Below are positions 45,234 to 52,740 of a stretch of DNA of 64,000 nt, piece after piece (position 1 is the first letter of the stretch; each line of letters begins with the position of its first letter). The DNA is from Pseudomonas alloputida (GTDB lineage Bacteria > Pseudomonadota > Gammaproteobacteria > Pseudomonadales > Pseudomonadaceae). A model generated the notes under the pieces. It saw only the letters and a program-made list of their open reading frames with translations, was not told the origin of the DNA and ran no database searches. A program made the position numbers and the translations under genes. The stretch is taken from assembly GCF_021283545.2 (NCBI RefSeq), contig NZ_CP128540.1:3259501-3323500 (forward strand), written 5' to 3'.

Positions 45234-45322
45234 TTGCCGACGTTCGATCAGGCCAGCCACTGAACATCAGGCGCAGTCACTGACGAAAGCTATAAACCCT
45301 ACACCCAGCAGACTGAGCCACG

Positions 45323-45639
45323 ATGGACATTTACGCACTCCGGCAAAAATCGATAGCGCTGCGTGTCATCATTGACCGGCTGAAGTCACACGACCCGGCC
45401 GCCATGAAGTTGAGTGTAGAGCTGACGCTCTTTTTGAACGCGGCAAAGCAGCAGCGGATCCGCACCCCGATGGAATGGCGTGACATCCCCGGAAGCTAGC
45501 TGTTCACCGAAGAAGGGCTGCAGCAGTATGCCGATCTCGAGCACGCCTTCGCCGAGTTTCGTATCGAGCTGTCCGGGGGCGAGCCCCTACCCTGCACAAG
45601 CTCAAGGCGCGCATGGGGGAGAAACCCTCCCAGGGATGA
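45323..45639 (+). pseudogene. Immunity gene copy with amber stop and frameshift
   Basis: From ATG 45323 the frame codes MDIYALRQKSIALR to GS, hits TAG at 45497-45499, continues (LFTEEGLQQYADLEHAFAEF), then needs a one-base shift to LHKLKARMGEKPSQG and TGA at 45637-45639. It is homologous to the intact 103-residue protein at 46493-46804 (shared PMEWRDIPG versus PMESRDIPG, and LFAEF versus HAFAEF). Thus a dead paralogue of that immunity gene. Confidence 0.75.
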
Positions 45640-45669
45640 TGGGCGGGCAGCCTTGCCATCTTTTCATGA

Positions 45670-46083
45670 GTTCATTACGCCTTTGACGCATGGATGCAAC
45701 GAAATAGCCCAAACTGTCCTTTTGCCCGGTATGCCGATGATGCGGTAGTGCATTGTCGTAGCCAGAGGCAAGCAGAACACGTGATGCGTTCAATCGCTTC
45801 ACGTCTAGCGGTTTGTGGCCTCACGATGCATCCCGAGAAATCGAAAATCGTGTACTGCAAGGACAGCAATCGACGCGCAGGGTATCCGCATGTGAGCTTT
45901 ACCTTCCTTGGTTTCACTTTTAGACCCAGGAAGGCAATCGGCCAGCAGAACAAGCTTTTTACCAGCTTCCTTCCGGGAGTCAGTGCGCAAGCGTTGAAGC
46001 GGATGCGGCGGGCAGTGCGCGAGTGCGGGGAGAGGTGCGCCCGTGAGTCCAGATACCAAGGCTTTGCCTTGATTATCCAATAA
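45670..46083 (+). pseudogene. ltrA: Group II intron reverse transcriptase fragment
   Basis: The frame codes VHYAFDAWMQRNSPNCPFARYADDAVVHC, containing the RT catalytic YADD box. GLTMHPEKSKIVYC, SFTFLGFTF and FLPGVSAQALKRM follow, the palm-thumb region of group II intron maturases. The N-terminal half, maturase X and endonuclease domains are missing; an in-frame TGA stands at 45667. A relic of an intron that probably used immunity-gene DNA as a site. Confidence 0.85.
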
Positions 46084-46094
46084 TCAGCGACTGA

Positions 46095-46484
46095 AAATCG
46101 GGCTTTTCGGCATCCCAAAGCCGCCCATTTCCGACTGATGAGCAACTTGTTCGGAGTTTCCTTAAAGGACCATCTCCCATCAGCCAGGTCGAGCCGAAGC
46201 GCTTGCGAGAACTTCATGCGAAACAGGACCCTGACTTTGTAGCGCACGATCAACAACTAAAACATGCAGAGACTTTTGCACCCGAGGCCTTAGCAACAAA
46301 CAGATTAATGAGTATCTCGACAGCCCTGATGGTGGGCTATATCTGCAAAAGCTACGTGCCGCAAACTGCGACTACCACCGAATCTGGAGGTAACATTGAC
46401 AGGGCGGGTGGCGCACTTCAATATCTTACCCCTAACCGTAATGAGTGGTCGGCCACCAAGCTCATAGGCACTATTGATAACTAG
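46095..46484 (+). pseudogene. Probable C-terminal remnant of a polymorphic toxin
   Basis: After a TGA at 46092-46094 the frame is open for 129 codons (PTDEQLVRSFLKGPSP ... KQDPDFVAHDQQL ... AGGALQYLTPNRNEW ... LIGTIDN). The GGALQYLTP-like end resembles C-termini of several ADP-ribosyl/NADase toxins (GGGTQYV type). It ends 8 bases before the intact immunity gene at 46493, as a toxin would. No start codon with a ribosome-binding site; delivery domains are absent. The family is uncertain. Confidence 0.45.
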
Positions 46485-46492
46485 GATAGACA

Positions 46493-46804
46493 ATGAACAC
46501 GCACACACTGAAGGCTACCGCTACAGCGCTTCGTGAAAAACTTGAGGCTCTCGAAGATCAAAATTCCGATGCGAAGCTGATGCTCAACACCCTACGCGGC
46601 CTCTTATTAAAAGCTGAAAATGGAAAAATTCATGCCCCCATGGAATCTAGAGACATACCTGGTTACCGCTACTTACCGGAGACCAACTTACAGGACGATC
46701 GTAATCTCAGTCAGTTATTTGCAGAATTTTACATGGCATTGATTGATGGAGAGGAGTGGAGTTCCTTTAAGAAATTCCAAGCCAAAAATAAAAATCACGA
46801 TTAG
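46493..46804 (+). CDS. Small immunity-like protein (intact copy)
   Basis: The 103-residue, mostly helical protein (MNTHTLKATATALREKLEALE...) has a PMESRDIPGYRYLPE segment and a LFAEFYMALIDGEEW segment. It follows a toxin C-terminal remnant, has a dead homologue at 45323-45639, and its first residues recur at 49571 (MNTETLKQKIR). Three copies or traces within 4.3 kb show local duplication. Immunity function inferred. Confidence 0.65.
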   Translation: MNTHTLKATATALREKLEALEDQNSDAKLMLNTLRGLLLKAENGKIHAPMESRDIPGYRYLPETNLQDDRNLSQLFAEFYMALIDGEEWSSFKKFQAKNKNHD

Positions 46805-46825
46805 AAAAAGATGGAGCACATACAA

Positions 46826-46930
46826 GAAGTTTGCTCGAACGGGCAACTTGGCAGGACACCAATATACGAGGCAACCAGGATACTGCTGCCAACTTCTTCA
46901 AGTCACAGGGCTATAAGTCTGCCGATTACA
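46826..46930 (+). repeat. Duplicated Ntox46 toxin segment
   Basis: These 105 bases repeat, at about 90 per cent identity and with one 2-base deletion, the start of the Ntox46 domain at 44461-44570 (coding KFARTGN, IRGNQ, FFKSQGYK). Frame is lost. It is joined abruptly at about 46931 to minus-strand vgrG-derived sequence, marking a recombination point. Confidence 0.85.
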
Positions 46931-46939
46931 TCCCCCTGT

Positions 46940-47165
46940 TCATTGAGCCTCTGCATGATCACCGGAAAGAAATTGCGCGACTGACTATAGTCAAAGGTAC
47001 GAACGGCGATCTTTCCGGATTGCAGTAGCTATAAGGTTTCAACGATTTGTTCAGGTGGAAATCGCACTTTGCCAAGCTGCCAAAACCTGCAAATACCTCG
47101 CCAACTAGGTCTTGTACCGTCTTACCCTGGAAGATTCGCGAGTCGAGACGGCAAGTCAACATCAC
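46940..47165 (-). pseudogene. vgrG middle fragment
   Basis: It codes MLTCRLDSRIFQGKTVQDLVGEVFAGFGSLAKCDF, homologous to residues about 110-150 of the intact VgrG (MLTCRFDTRIFQEKSVQAVV). A deletion then joins to the piece that in intact VgrG reads AVRTFDYRQPRNFLPVTMQ. No start or base domain; non-functional. Confidence 0.8.
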
Positions 47166-47195
47166 ACTTCCTGGATAACTGGCGTCTAATATCGC

Positions 47196-47894
47196 TTATT
47201 TTCGGCTCTTGAGTGCAAAAACCCGAGCCAACCATGAAGCGTCACGTAACGCACGCACATATTCGATCTCAAGAAATGTGTATTGACGCGCCTCACGACG
47301 CTCGCGTTCTTTTAACGCCCTTAACGAAGCGATATTGGTGCGATTATAGAAGACCAAATACAGCGAAATGAAAACCATCACACACAGCACCACGGCCATA
47401 GAACTATTATAGTTCTTTATCGTCGGATACAGCAGACTACTCAACCCTGCACCAAGCCCGCCCACAACCCACGAATTGGCCTGCTCGGGTTCGAATACTT
47501 CTACCCGCTCACCGCGTAACAGGAATGAACTCGCCTTGCTTCGATGCCCATAGGCCAATGCGAAAGCCAACGCAGTAAGAATGAGCGGCACGGCGCTGAT
47601 CGCAAGCGCCGCTACGCCTCCCATTTTTGATTGTTTGTACGTTATCGCCATTGACAGGACAAAGGCAAAAAGCGGCACGGCAGTCTAGCTGAAACAGAGA
47701 CGTAAGGACGCAAAATCAGCAAATCTTTCCGAACGATAGGCGCATTTCACGCACCAGCAAAATGTAACAAAAGACGATACAGCCATGGGCACAAAAACAA
47801 TCTTCGGCGCCACCCCAAGTGTCAACACTGAAATCATAAGCGTTAAAAACCAGAAGGCCCAAATTCGCGCAAAAAACCGTTCGGTCGTAAACAT
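47196..47894 (-). pseudogene. Amber-interrupted copy of the membrane immunity gene
   Basis: From ATG 47894 the frame (MFTTERFFARIWAFW) follows the intact 231-residue protein (MFTTERFFKKIWSVW) residue for residue. It meets TAG at 47685-47687 after LRLCFS, then continues in the same frame (TAVPLFAFVLSMAITYKQSKMGG ... WLARVFALKSRK) to the end. One amber codon is the only obvious lesion in 232 codons, so inactivation is recent or the stop is tolerated or suppressed. About half the residues are shared with 41161-41856, so specificity may differ. Confidence 0.85.
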
Positions 47895-47899
47895 TTAAT

Positions 47900-47968
47900 T
47901 CAATCTTTCCCAATCAGATAATCGCCCAAGTCAGTCCCCCAACCGGTTGCGTCATCACTCAAGGATGC
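47900..47968 (-). pseudogene. C-terminal tail of a second pore-former-like effector
   Basis: The frame ending with TGA at 47900-47902 codes SLSDDATGWGTDLGDYLIGKD, matching the end of the intact effector (SDDFSGLGTTLGNFLTGKD). It stands 5 bases before the decayed immunity copy, in the same order as the intact pair. The rest of the effector is gone. Confidence 0.8.
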
Positions 47969-47984
47969 TCTGGGCTAGGCGCTA

Positions 47985-48241
47985 TGCTGTCCAACATATG
48001 CGATGTAGCGCGAGCGGCCTTTGGCCAGTTGGATTTCGATGCTGACTTGCTAGCCCATCATGAGCGGCACGCCGGAGTCTTCGCAGACCAGCAGCAGTTC
48101 GTAGTTGAACGCCCACGACAGGGCTTCGGTGCCCTTGAAGGTTTCCAGCAGCAGCTCCTGCTCGGGGTTGGCCAGGTTGTGAAACTTGAACAGGCGGCGG
48201 TTCTGCGGCGACAGCAGCGCGGAGGCCAAGTCCATGATCAT
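47985..48241 (-). pseudogene. vgrG 5' end fragment with amber stop
   Basis: It starts at ATG 48241 after an AAGGAG site and codes MIMDLASALLSPQNRRLFKF and LLLETFKGTEALSWAFNYEL, the N-terminal VgrG domain. A TAG stands at 48050-48052, then QVSIEIQLAKGRSRYI in frame, homologous to intact ATVEIELSNGSFRHI. Truncated near 47985 at the junction with the effector tail. The intact ribosome-binding site suggests a short peptide could still be made. Confidence 0.8.
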
Positions 48242-48690
48242 GCGAAATCTCCTTGAAAACACGGCCAGCACGCGCTTGCGATGCTCAGCTGCAACCCTGA
48301 TCTTTCGGGCGTATTCTGCATGCGCGCATAACGCACGTGCTTGCGGAAACATGCGACTGCCTGCAGAAAGGAAAGTGCCATCATGCATTGAAATAAATGC
48401 GACAGGGTTCACATTCCAGAATGCCAGCCAGGCAGAAAGGCCCAAAGGAAACACCGGCAAAAGCTGCCCTGTCAACTCACTACAGGCCTAGGAAAACGGG
48501 GCAATACCGCCCTGCAAGGCAATGTCATATCGCCATCCTTCATCTTCCTCACTGGCGCCCGGAGGCGACCCGGCAATCGCCGAATGGCCCGTCACAGAAG
48601 GTTCTTGAGGTATCGATCAGAGCCCATGCCCGACAGCTCCCACTCGAACTGTCTCGCTACCTGACGCATCAGCTCCACTGGCGGAGAAAA
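48242..48690. other. Former vgrG upstream region, no gene seen
   Basis: About 450 bases between divergent relics. A plus-strand frame is open here but shows no homology-like pattern or ribosome-binding site until the toxin remnant begins. It probably contains the old vgrG promoter. Confidence 0.3.
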
Positions 48691-49173
48691 ATGTTTCATA
48701 ACGTGGATTCACCGAAGAGGATATTCTTGCGATCGCCAAAGGCGAAAGGCCCGCCCCCCACCACCTATCCAGCTCCAGATTATGTCGCGCAACATTTGGC
48801 CCAATTCCAAAATGGCGCCTCACGCTTCATGACCCAGACCAACCTTGAGAAATACGGCATCGCACAGAAAGATGGTACGTCGTTCATCATGCTAGGCCAC
48901 GAAGCAACCGAACTACTTGCCAAGACAGCAGGTGACAAGCGCGCGTTGGAGCAAGCCCTTGGCTAGCCTGAGAATTTCCTTGATACCAATGCACTGGTCC
49001 CGGTAGACATCCCTGATCCGAAGCAGTTGAATTTACGGATTCCATCGGGAAATGAAGCCGGTGCTAACGAATTCTGGATCCCTGGTGGCAAGCTACCTCA
49101 CGGCAACAGTGAAGTCGTCATAGACGCGGCGAGTATTGCCGCCAAGAGGTTCAATACCGCTCCCCTTTTTTGA
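48691..49173 (+). pseudogene. Polymorphic toxin C-terminal domain with amber stop
   Basis: The frame codes a toxin-tip-like domain (YVAQHLAQFQNGASRFMTQ, LEKYGIAQKDGTSFIM, DKRALEQALG), stops at TAG 48964-48966, then continues unchanged (PENFLDTNALVPVDIPDP, LRIPSGNEAGANEFWIPGGK, EVVIDAASI) to TGA 49171-49173. The pattern is one I recall from C-termini of Pseudomonas PAAR/Rhs-type effectors; biochemical activity unknown. No N-terminal delivery domain. Immunity gene follows 9 bases on. Confidence 0.65.
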
Positions 49174-49182
49174 AGGCCCCCT

Positions 49183-49455
49183 ATGAAATTCAAAGATCTT
49201 TTCATCAGTCGTCAACACATGTACTCAATCGGCATCGAAGAAGACGCTGGCCAGTATTACGTTTCGTTCCCCGTCAGCAACGGCATGGTTGACTACGAAG
49301 AGTATTACGCCATTGCTCCAGCTACATTTGATGCCTTAATGGATGACCCTGATGCGGCGCTGGCTTTCGTGATAAAATGCCGCAAAAGACAACTTGATGA
49401 ATTATTAATCATCAAACCGGAAAAAATCGGGGCACGGCCATCTAGTGCCACATAG
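49183..49455 (+). CDS. Small immunity protein paired with the 48.7 kb toxin remnant
   Basis: The 90-residue acidic protein (MKFKDLFISRQHMYSIGIEEDAG, FPVSNGMVDYEEYYAI, KCRKRQLDELLIIKP) starts 9 bases after the toxin stop. It is intact while the toxin is broken. Size, acidity and position fit an immunity protein. No family name was recognised. Confidence 0.7.
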   Translation: MKFKDLFISRQHMYSIGIEEDAGQYYVSFPVSNGMVDYEEYYAIAPATFDALMDDPDAALAFVIKCRKRQLDELLIIKPEKIGARPSSAT

Positions 49456-49570
49456 ATAAATGCTGACGAAATCCGACACTGCATGACCGTTTGACCCTAC
49501 CAACAAATGAGTGGTGCCATCTCACGCTGCGGTGAAGTGGTGCAGTCCCTTACCCCAATCAGGACTGACC

Positions 49571-49603
49571 ATGAACACCGAAACACTCAAGCAGAAGATT
49601 CGC
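49571..49603 (+). pseudogene. Five-prime stub of a third immunity-gene copy
   Basis: ATG 49571 begins MNTETLKQKIR, like the first residues of the 46493 protein (MNTHTLKA). The similarity ends abruptly at the group II intron-like sequence that starts at about 49604. Too short to be sure, but the position next to intron debris parallels the 45323 copy. Confidence 0.4.
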
Positions 49604-49730
49604 AGCCCCCCGCACAGATCCGTACGTGCGGAACTACCGCATACGGCTCCTGCCTCAGGTACGTGTCGCGAAGCGTTCCTCTGGTTTCGATTCGTGGCGT
49701 ACTTCACAGTTTCTGCCCGAACCGTCAAGG
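49604..49730 (-). mobile_element. Group II intron-like terminal RNA fragment
   Basis: On the minus strand the sequence reads GGAGCCGTATGCGGTAGTTC, continuing CGCACGTACGG, an imperfect hairpin (CCGTA/TACGG plus TGCGG/CCGCA with a 2-base bulge). It is followed by a G-run. This resembles the conserved stem-loop near the maturase of bacterial group II introns. It separates an immunity stub from an ADP-ribosylglycohydrolase relic. No domain V was confirmed. Confidence 0.45.
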
Positions 49731-50450
49731 CTGGCCATAAAGCAATGCGTCCAGTTCATCATGCTGCGGCGAGAGATCGAAGAGCTTGGCTGCCAGTTCC
49801 TGGATATGTTGCGACCACGCAACCTTCTCCACCCACTCCGGCGGCATGCCGGACAGCGCACCCGCCAACTGGCCGGCGGTTGCCGCGACACTGTCGGCAT
49901 CATCGGCAAGGTTGGCGGCCAGGAGGATCGCGTCCTTGAAGTTGTCGGTGTTCCATACGGCCCACAGTGCCGCTTCCAAGGTATCGATGACGTAGCCGGA
50001 GGAGCGGATCTGTTCGCGGCTCTTTTGCTTGTACTCGCCCGCATTGATGATCATCGGGCGAGGCCGCAACGAACGCACCGCTGGGGCCAGGGCCTCCTCC
50101 TTGTCTGCACCATTGAGCGCCAGATGCAGCTGTGCCGCAAACAGCTGACAGCAGTTCACTGCCTCGTCGGCGTTTTGGGTCACGCTGCTTTGCGTGACGC
50201 TTTCCCACCAGCTTGCCGACAGCGAGTGCCGGCGGAAGATTGCCGTAGGCGCAAGGCGGATGATGGAGCCATTGCCAGCCGTCGAGGGGTCATAGTTGCC
50301 TTGCCAGGTAATACCCTCGCGCAGCCAGCCTTCAAGGGCATTGCGCGTGGCATTGCCGATATCGAAACAACGACCGTTGGCACTGTTTTCCCCGCGCCGG
50401 TACCAGCGGACCAAGGCATCAGTGTAGGTGGCGTAATCGAACTTCAGGCC
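49725..50450 (-). pseudogene. ADP-ribosylglycohydrolase (DraG/ARH-like), 5'-truncated
   Basis: An open frame of about 240 residues codes the C-terminal two thirds of an ARH-fold protein: [29 protein letters not shown], then the metal-site block [11 protein letters not shown] and [18 protein letters not shown] with its Asp pair. The N-terminal GDALG-type metal-binding motif is missing. Such enzymes remove ADP-ribose and can serve as immunity to ADP-ribosylating toxins. The upstream end is replaced by a partial duplication. Confidence 0.8.
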
Positions 50451-50461
50451 CCCTGGGCCTC

Positions 50462-50575
50462 TCAGCCTTCCAAGGCTGCGCGGGTGACATTGCCGATGTC
50501 GAAGCAACGGCCGTTGACGCGGTTTTCACCCTGCCGGTACCAGCGCACCATGGTATCGGCAAAGGTCCAGTGCCT
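50462..50575 (-). repeat. Partial tandem duplicate of the ARH segment
   Basis: In a different frame it codes [20 protein letters not shown] and [14 protein letters not shown], then TGA at 50462-50464. This repeats about 35 codons of the ARH relic that follows ([20 protein letters not shown]). Two diverged versions side by side suggest fusion of two ARH paralogues rather than a recent copy. Confidence 0.8.
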
Positions 50576-50654
50576 GGTCCTGTGATAACGTGCTGAACCT
50601 GTTGTTCAGCCATGCCGGTTTGATCCGCGGCAGCCAGGGAATGCTCAGGCACAC

Positions 50655-51206
50655 ATGAAAGACCATCCCGAACTCTACGTAAGGTCCCCTATTCTTTTCC
50701 GGCTTACGGCCATCGGTCTGATGCTGTCCATGCTCGCCATGGGAGCACTGGCGGTGTACGCCTTATGGACAGATATCGTGCCCCTCTACGGCCGGATCTA
50801 CCGTAATGCGCCGGTCGTGGAAACACCACTCAAAGCTTTCTTCATGATTGCATTCATTCCCCTGGGGCCTTGCCTGATCGTTGCCAGCCTGATCGCCGCA
50901 TGGACCGGTCGAAAGTTTGACCCACCAAAAACCTCTTGGCTGCATGGGTTCCAGCTACGCTCGCTGCAACTGACAGTTGTGCTGATGGTTATCGTTGCTC
51001 CGACAATGATTGCGCTGACCACAGCCACGCTTTCGGCAAAGGACTACTGGTCGTGCCCGAAGCTCAGGATCTCGGGCTCCGGTTTGCAGATGTTCTGGGT
51101 CAACGATGAACGGGTGTGCTTCAAGCCGGATCATTACATCAACGACAATTGGCCATGCAAGGCAATCGATGGCAGAGACGTTTGCGTACAGGTCGATGGT
51201 CGTTGA
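50655..51206 (+). CDS. Membrane protein of unknown function (possibly DUF1240-like)
   Basis: The 183-residue protein has predicted membrane helices at about 15-38, 62-84 and 105-130 and a periplasmic C-terminal domain with four Cys (YWSCPKLR, RVCFKPDHY, WPCKAID, DVCVQVDGR). A truncated homologue is at 43090-43386. The CxxN-type domain resembles DUF1240 by memory only. It may be an inner-membrane immunity protein protecting from the periplasmic side; this is inference from location in the effector island. Confidence 0.65.
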   Translation: MKDHPELYVRSPILFRLTAIGLMLSMLAMGALAVYALWTDIVPLYGRIYRNAPVVETPLKAFFMIAFIPLGPCLIVASLIAAWTGRKFDPPKTSWLHGFQLRSLQLTVVLMVIVAPTMIALTTATLSAKDYWSCPKLRISGSGLQMFWVNDERVCFKPDHYINDNWPCKAIDGRDVCVQVDGR

Positions 51207-51229
51207 GTTGGATGAAACCGGCTGCGCCG

Positions 51230-51475
51230 GTGTTCGCGGGCAGGCTGCCCGCGAATGCGGTGGCGGCTGTGACGGTGAATGACCAGGGATAGTGGCCGGC
51301 AGGTCCGGCCTATTCGCGGGTAAACCAGCTCCTACAACGTGGCGACACCACCGGTCGATGTAGGAGCGGGCTTGCCCGCGAATGCGGTGGCGGCTGCGAC
51401 GGTGAATGATCAAGGATATTGGCCGGCAGGTCCGGCCTATTCGCGGGTAAACCCGCTCCTACGAGCATCGCGCTA
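51230..51475. repeat. Two tandem P. putida REP/BIME units
   Basis: Two units about 127 bases apart share GCGAATGCGGTGGCGGCTG, a GGTGAATGA segment, CCGGCAGGTCCGGCC and the REP core TTCGCGGGTAAAC. Each unit is an inverted pair of REP arms. They mark the boundary between the effector island and the T6SS structural operon. Confidence 0.88.
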
Positions 51476-51479
51476 GCTA

Positions 51480-51638
51480 TCAGGTTTTGAACAATACAGT
51501 TACCCCGCCGGGCGCGACGAAACTCGTCGCATTGCCATCATCCTGACACGCGCCCCCATCCCGCAACGCACAGGCGGCCGGCGCACAAAATGAGAACTGA
51601 TTCACTTTTTGAAAAAAACTTTTGCCAACGATTTTCAT
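51480..51638 (-). CDS. Candidate small ORF (52 residues)
   Basis: ATG 51638 follows a GGAAAG site and starts MKIVGKSFFQK, with a FCAPAACALRDGGACQDDG segment holding three Cys and an end SFVAPGGVTVLFKT. It lies convergent-side to the membrane protein and REP units. No homologue was recognised; it may be spurious. Confidence 0.25.
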   Translation of the reverse strand: MKIVGKSFFQKVNQFSFCAPAACALRDGGACQDDGNATSFVAPGGVTVLFKT

Positions 51639-51911
51639 CGCTTTCCAGCCCCTTTCGTACCCAGTCTTTAGGGCTTGAGCCCCCATCTCCTGCGCCCAAG
51701 ACACTCTGTCAATATCACAGCGCCATTATTGCGCAGCGTCACAAAACGGGGAAAAAATCCCCCCCCTCGCCGGAACTTCTTCCGCAGCGAGGTGCCCTAC
51801 TCGGCATTGCTGGCAACACAATATTCATATGCCAGCACTCAAATTCGCTGCAGCCGAAAGGCGATTTTTCAAGTCCACGCCACCGGCGTTTCAGGACGAT
51901 CAAGCAGGCAC
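51639..51911 (+). promoter_or_regulatory. Upstream region of the T6SS operon
   Basis: These 273 bases must include the promoter of the T6SS operon. A short stem GGGGA / TCCCC around an A-rich loop lies near 51750-51765. No perfect sigma-54 (TGGCAC-N5-TTGC) or sigma-70 pair was found by eye. Confidence 0.4.
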
Positions 51912-52676
51912 ATGGACGATGCACCAATGACACAGACATTCGATGTCGAAGCACTGATCAAGCTGCGTAGCCAAACGCGGGCGATCTCCGATGCGCTGAA
52001 GGCGCAGGCGGCGGATTACCTTGCCACCGTGGCACCGCTGATCCGTCCGCAAACCCTGTTTGGCGAATACCTGCAAGGCGCACAGCGCAGCAGCGGGCGC
52101 GAAACCCAGGGCCACTTCCAGGCCCTGGTCGAACTCTACGAACGTATCGGCTCGGCCGCGCCGTTCCAGCTGGTCACCGAGCTGGAAGTACCGCTGAACC
52201 TGATCAGCACCACCCCCGAACTGTTCCCGCTGGAATACGACAAGACCCTGGAACACAGCGGCCAGGTCATCCGCATCACCAGCCCGACCCGCTGGGTGGT
52301 GGGCTTCCACGCCTTCGACCTGGCGCGGTTTCGCAATGTCATCAAAGACCCCAACCGCAGCAGCGCCGAGCTGTACCGCTTCGTGGTGCACTACCTGGTG
52401 CTGTTCTACTGCCTGAGCAAGTCGCCTGGCCTTGGGCGGCTGTTCGAGGGCCTGCGCTACGGCCTGAGCTTCGAGCGCCTGAAGGGCTTTGGCGACCTGC
52501 CGTTCTGCGTCATCAGCTCGCCGGTGCGCTCGGAACTTCCCGACGACTCGGTCATCCGCAGCAGCACGCAGATTGCCGGCAACACCAGCTTCGAAGAACT
52601 GGTAGGCCGCGACAACATCCTGGAAATGAACGGCGAAATCCGTCAGCGCCTGCTGCTGACGATCGAAGGACTGTAA
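51912..52676 (+). CDS. T6SS-operon protein of unknown function, first gene
   Basis: The start is ATG 51912 or 51927; about 250 residues. A soluble, mixed helical/beta protein beginning DVEALIKLRSQTRAISDAL. It does not show the ImpA_N pattern of TssA. It is encoded 64 bases before tssB and co-directional with the whole operon, so a role in sheath or baseplate assembly is likely, but I recognise no domain. The ribosome-binding site is weak at both starts. Confidence 0.75.
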   Translation: MDDAPMTQTFDVEALIKLRSQTRAISDALKAQAADYLATVAPLIRPQTLFGEYLQGAQRSSGRETQGHFQALVELYERIGSAAPFQLVTELEVPLNLISTTPELFPLEYDKTLEHSGQVIRITSPTRWVVGFHAFDLARFRNVIKDPNRSSAELYRFVVHYLVLFYCLSKSPGLGRLFEGLRYGLSFERLKGFGDLPFCVISSPVRSELPDDSVIRSSTQIAGNTSFEELVGRDNILEMNGEIRQRLLLTIEGL

Positions 52677-52740
52677 CGCGCAGCGCCCGGCACCGGGCCG
52701 CGCAATGATTCGCAGCGAATTGCTCGCACTGGAGAACACG

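Noticed and set aside
46203..46484. Independent small gene starting at ATG 46203
   Set aside because: The frame is open further upstream with matching character and no ribosome-binding site at this ATG; treated as part of a toxin remnant.
45497..48966. Amber codons as evidence for genome-wide TAG recoding
   Set aside because: Intact neighbours do not use TAG as sense as far as seen, and all cases fall in already decaying effector genes, so pseudogenes are more likely.
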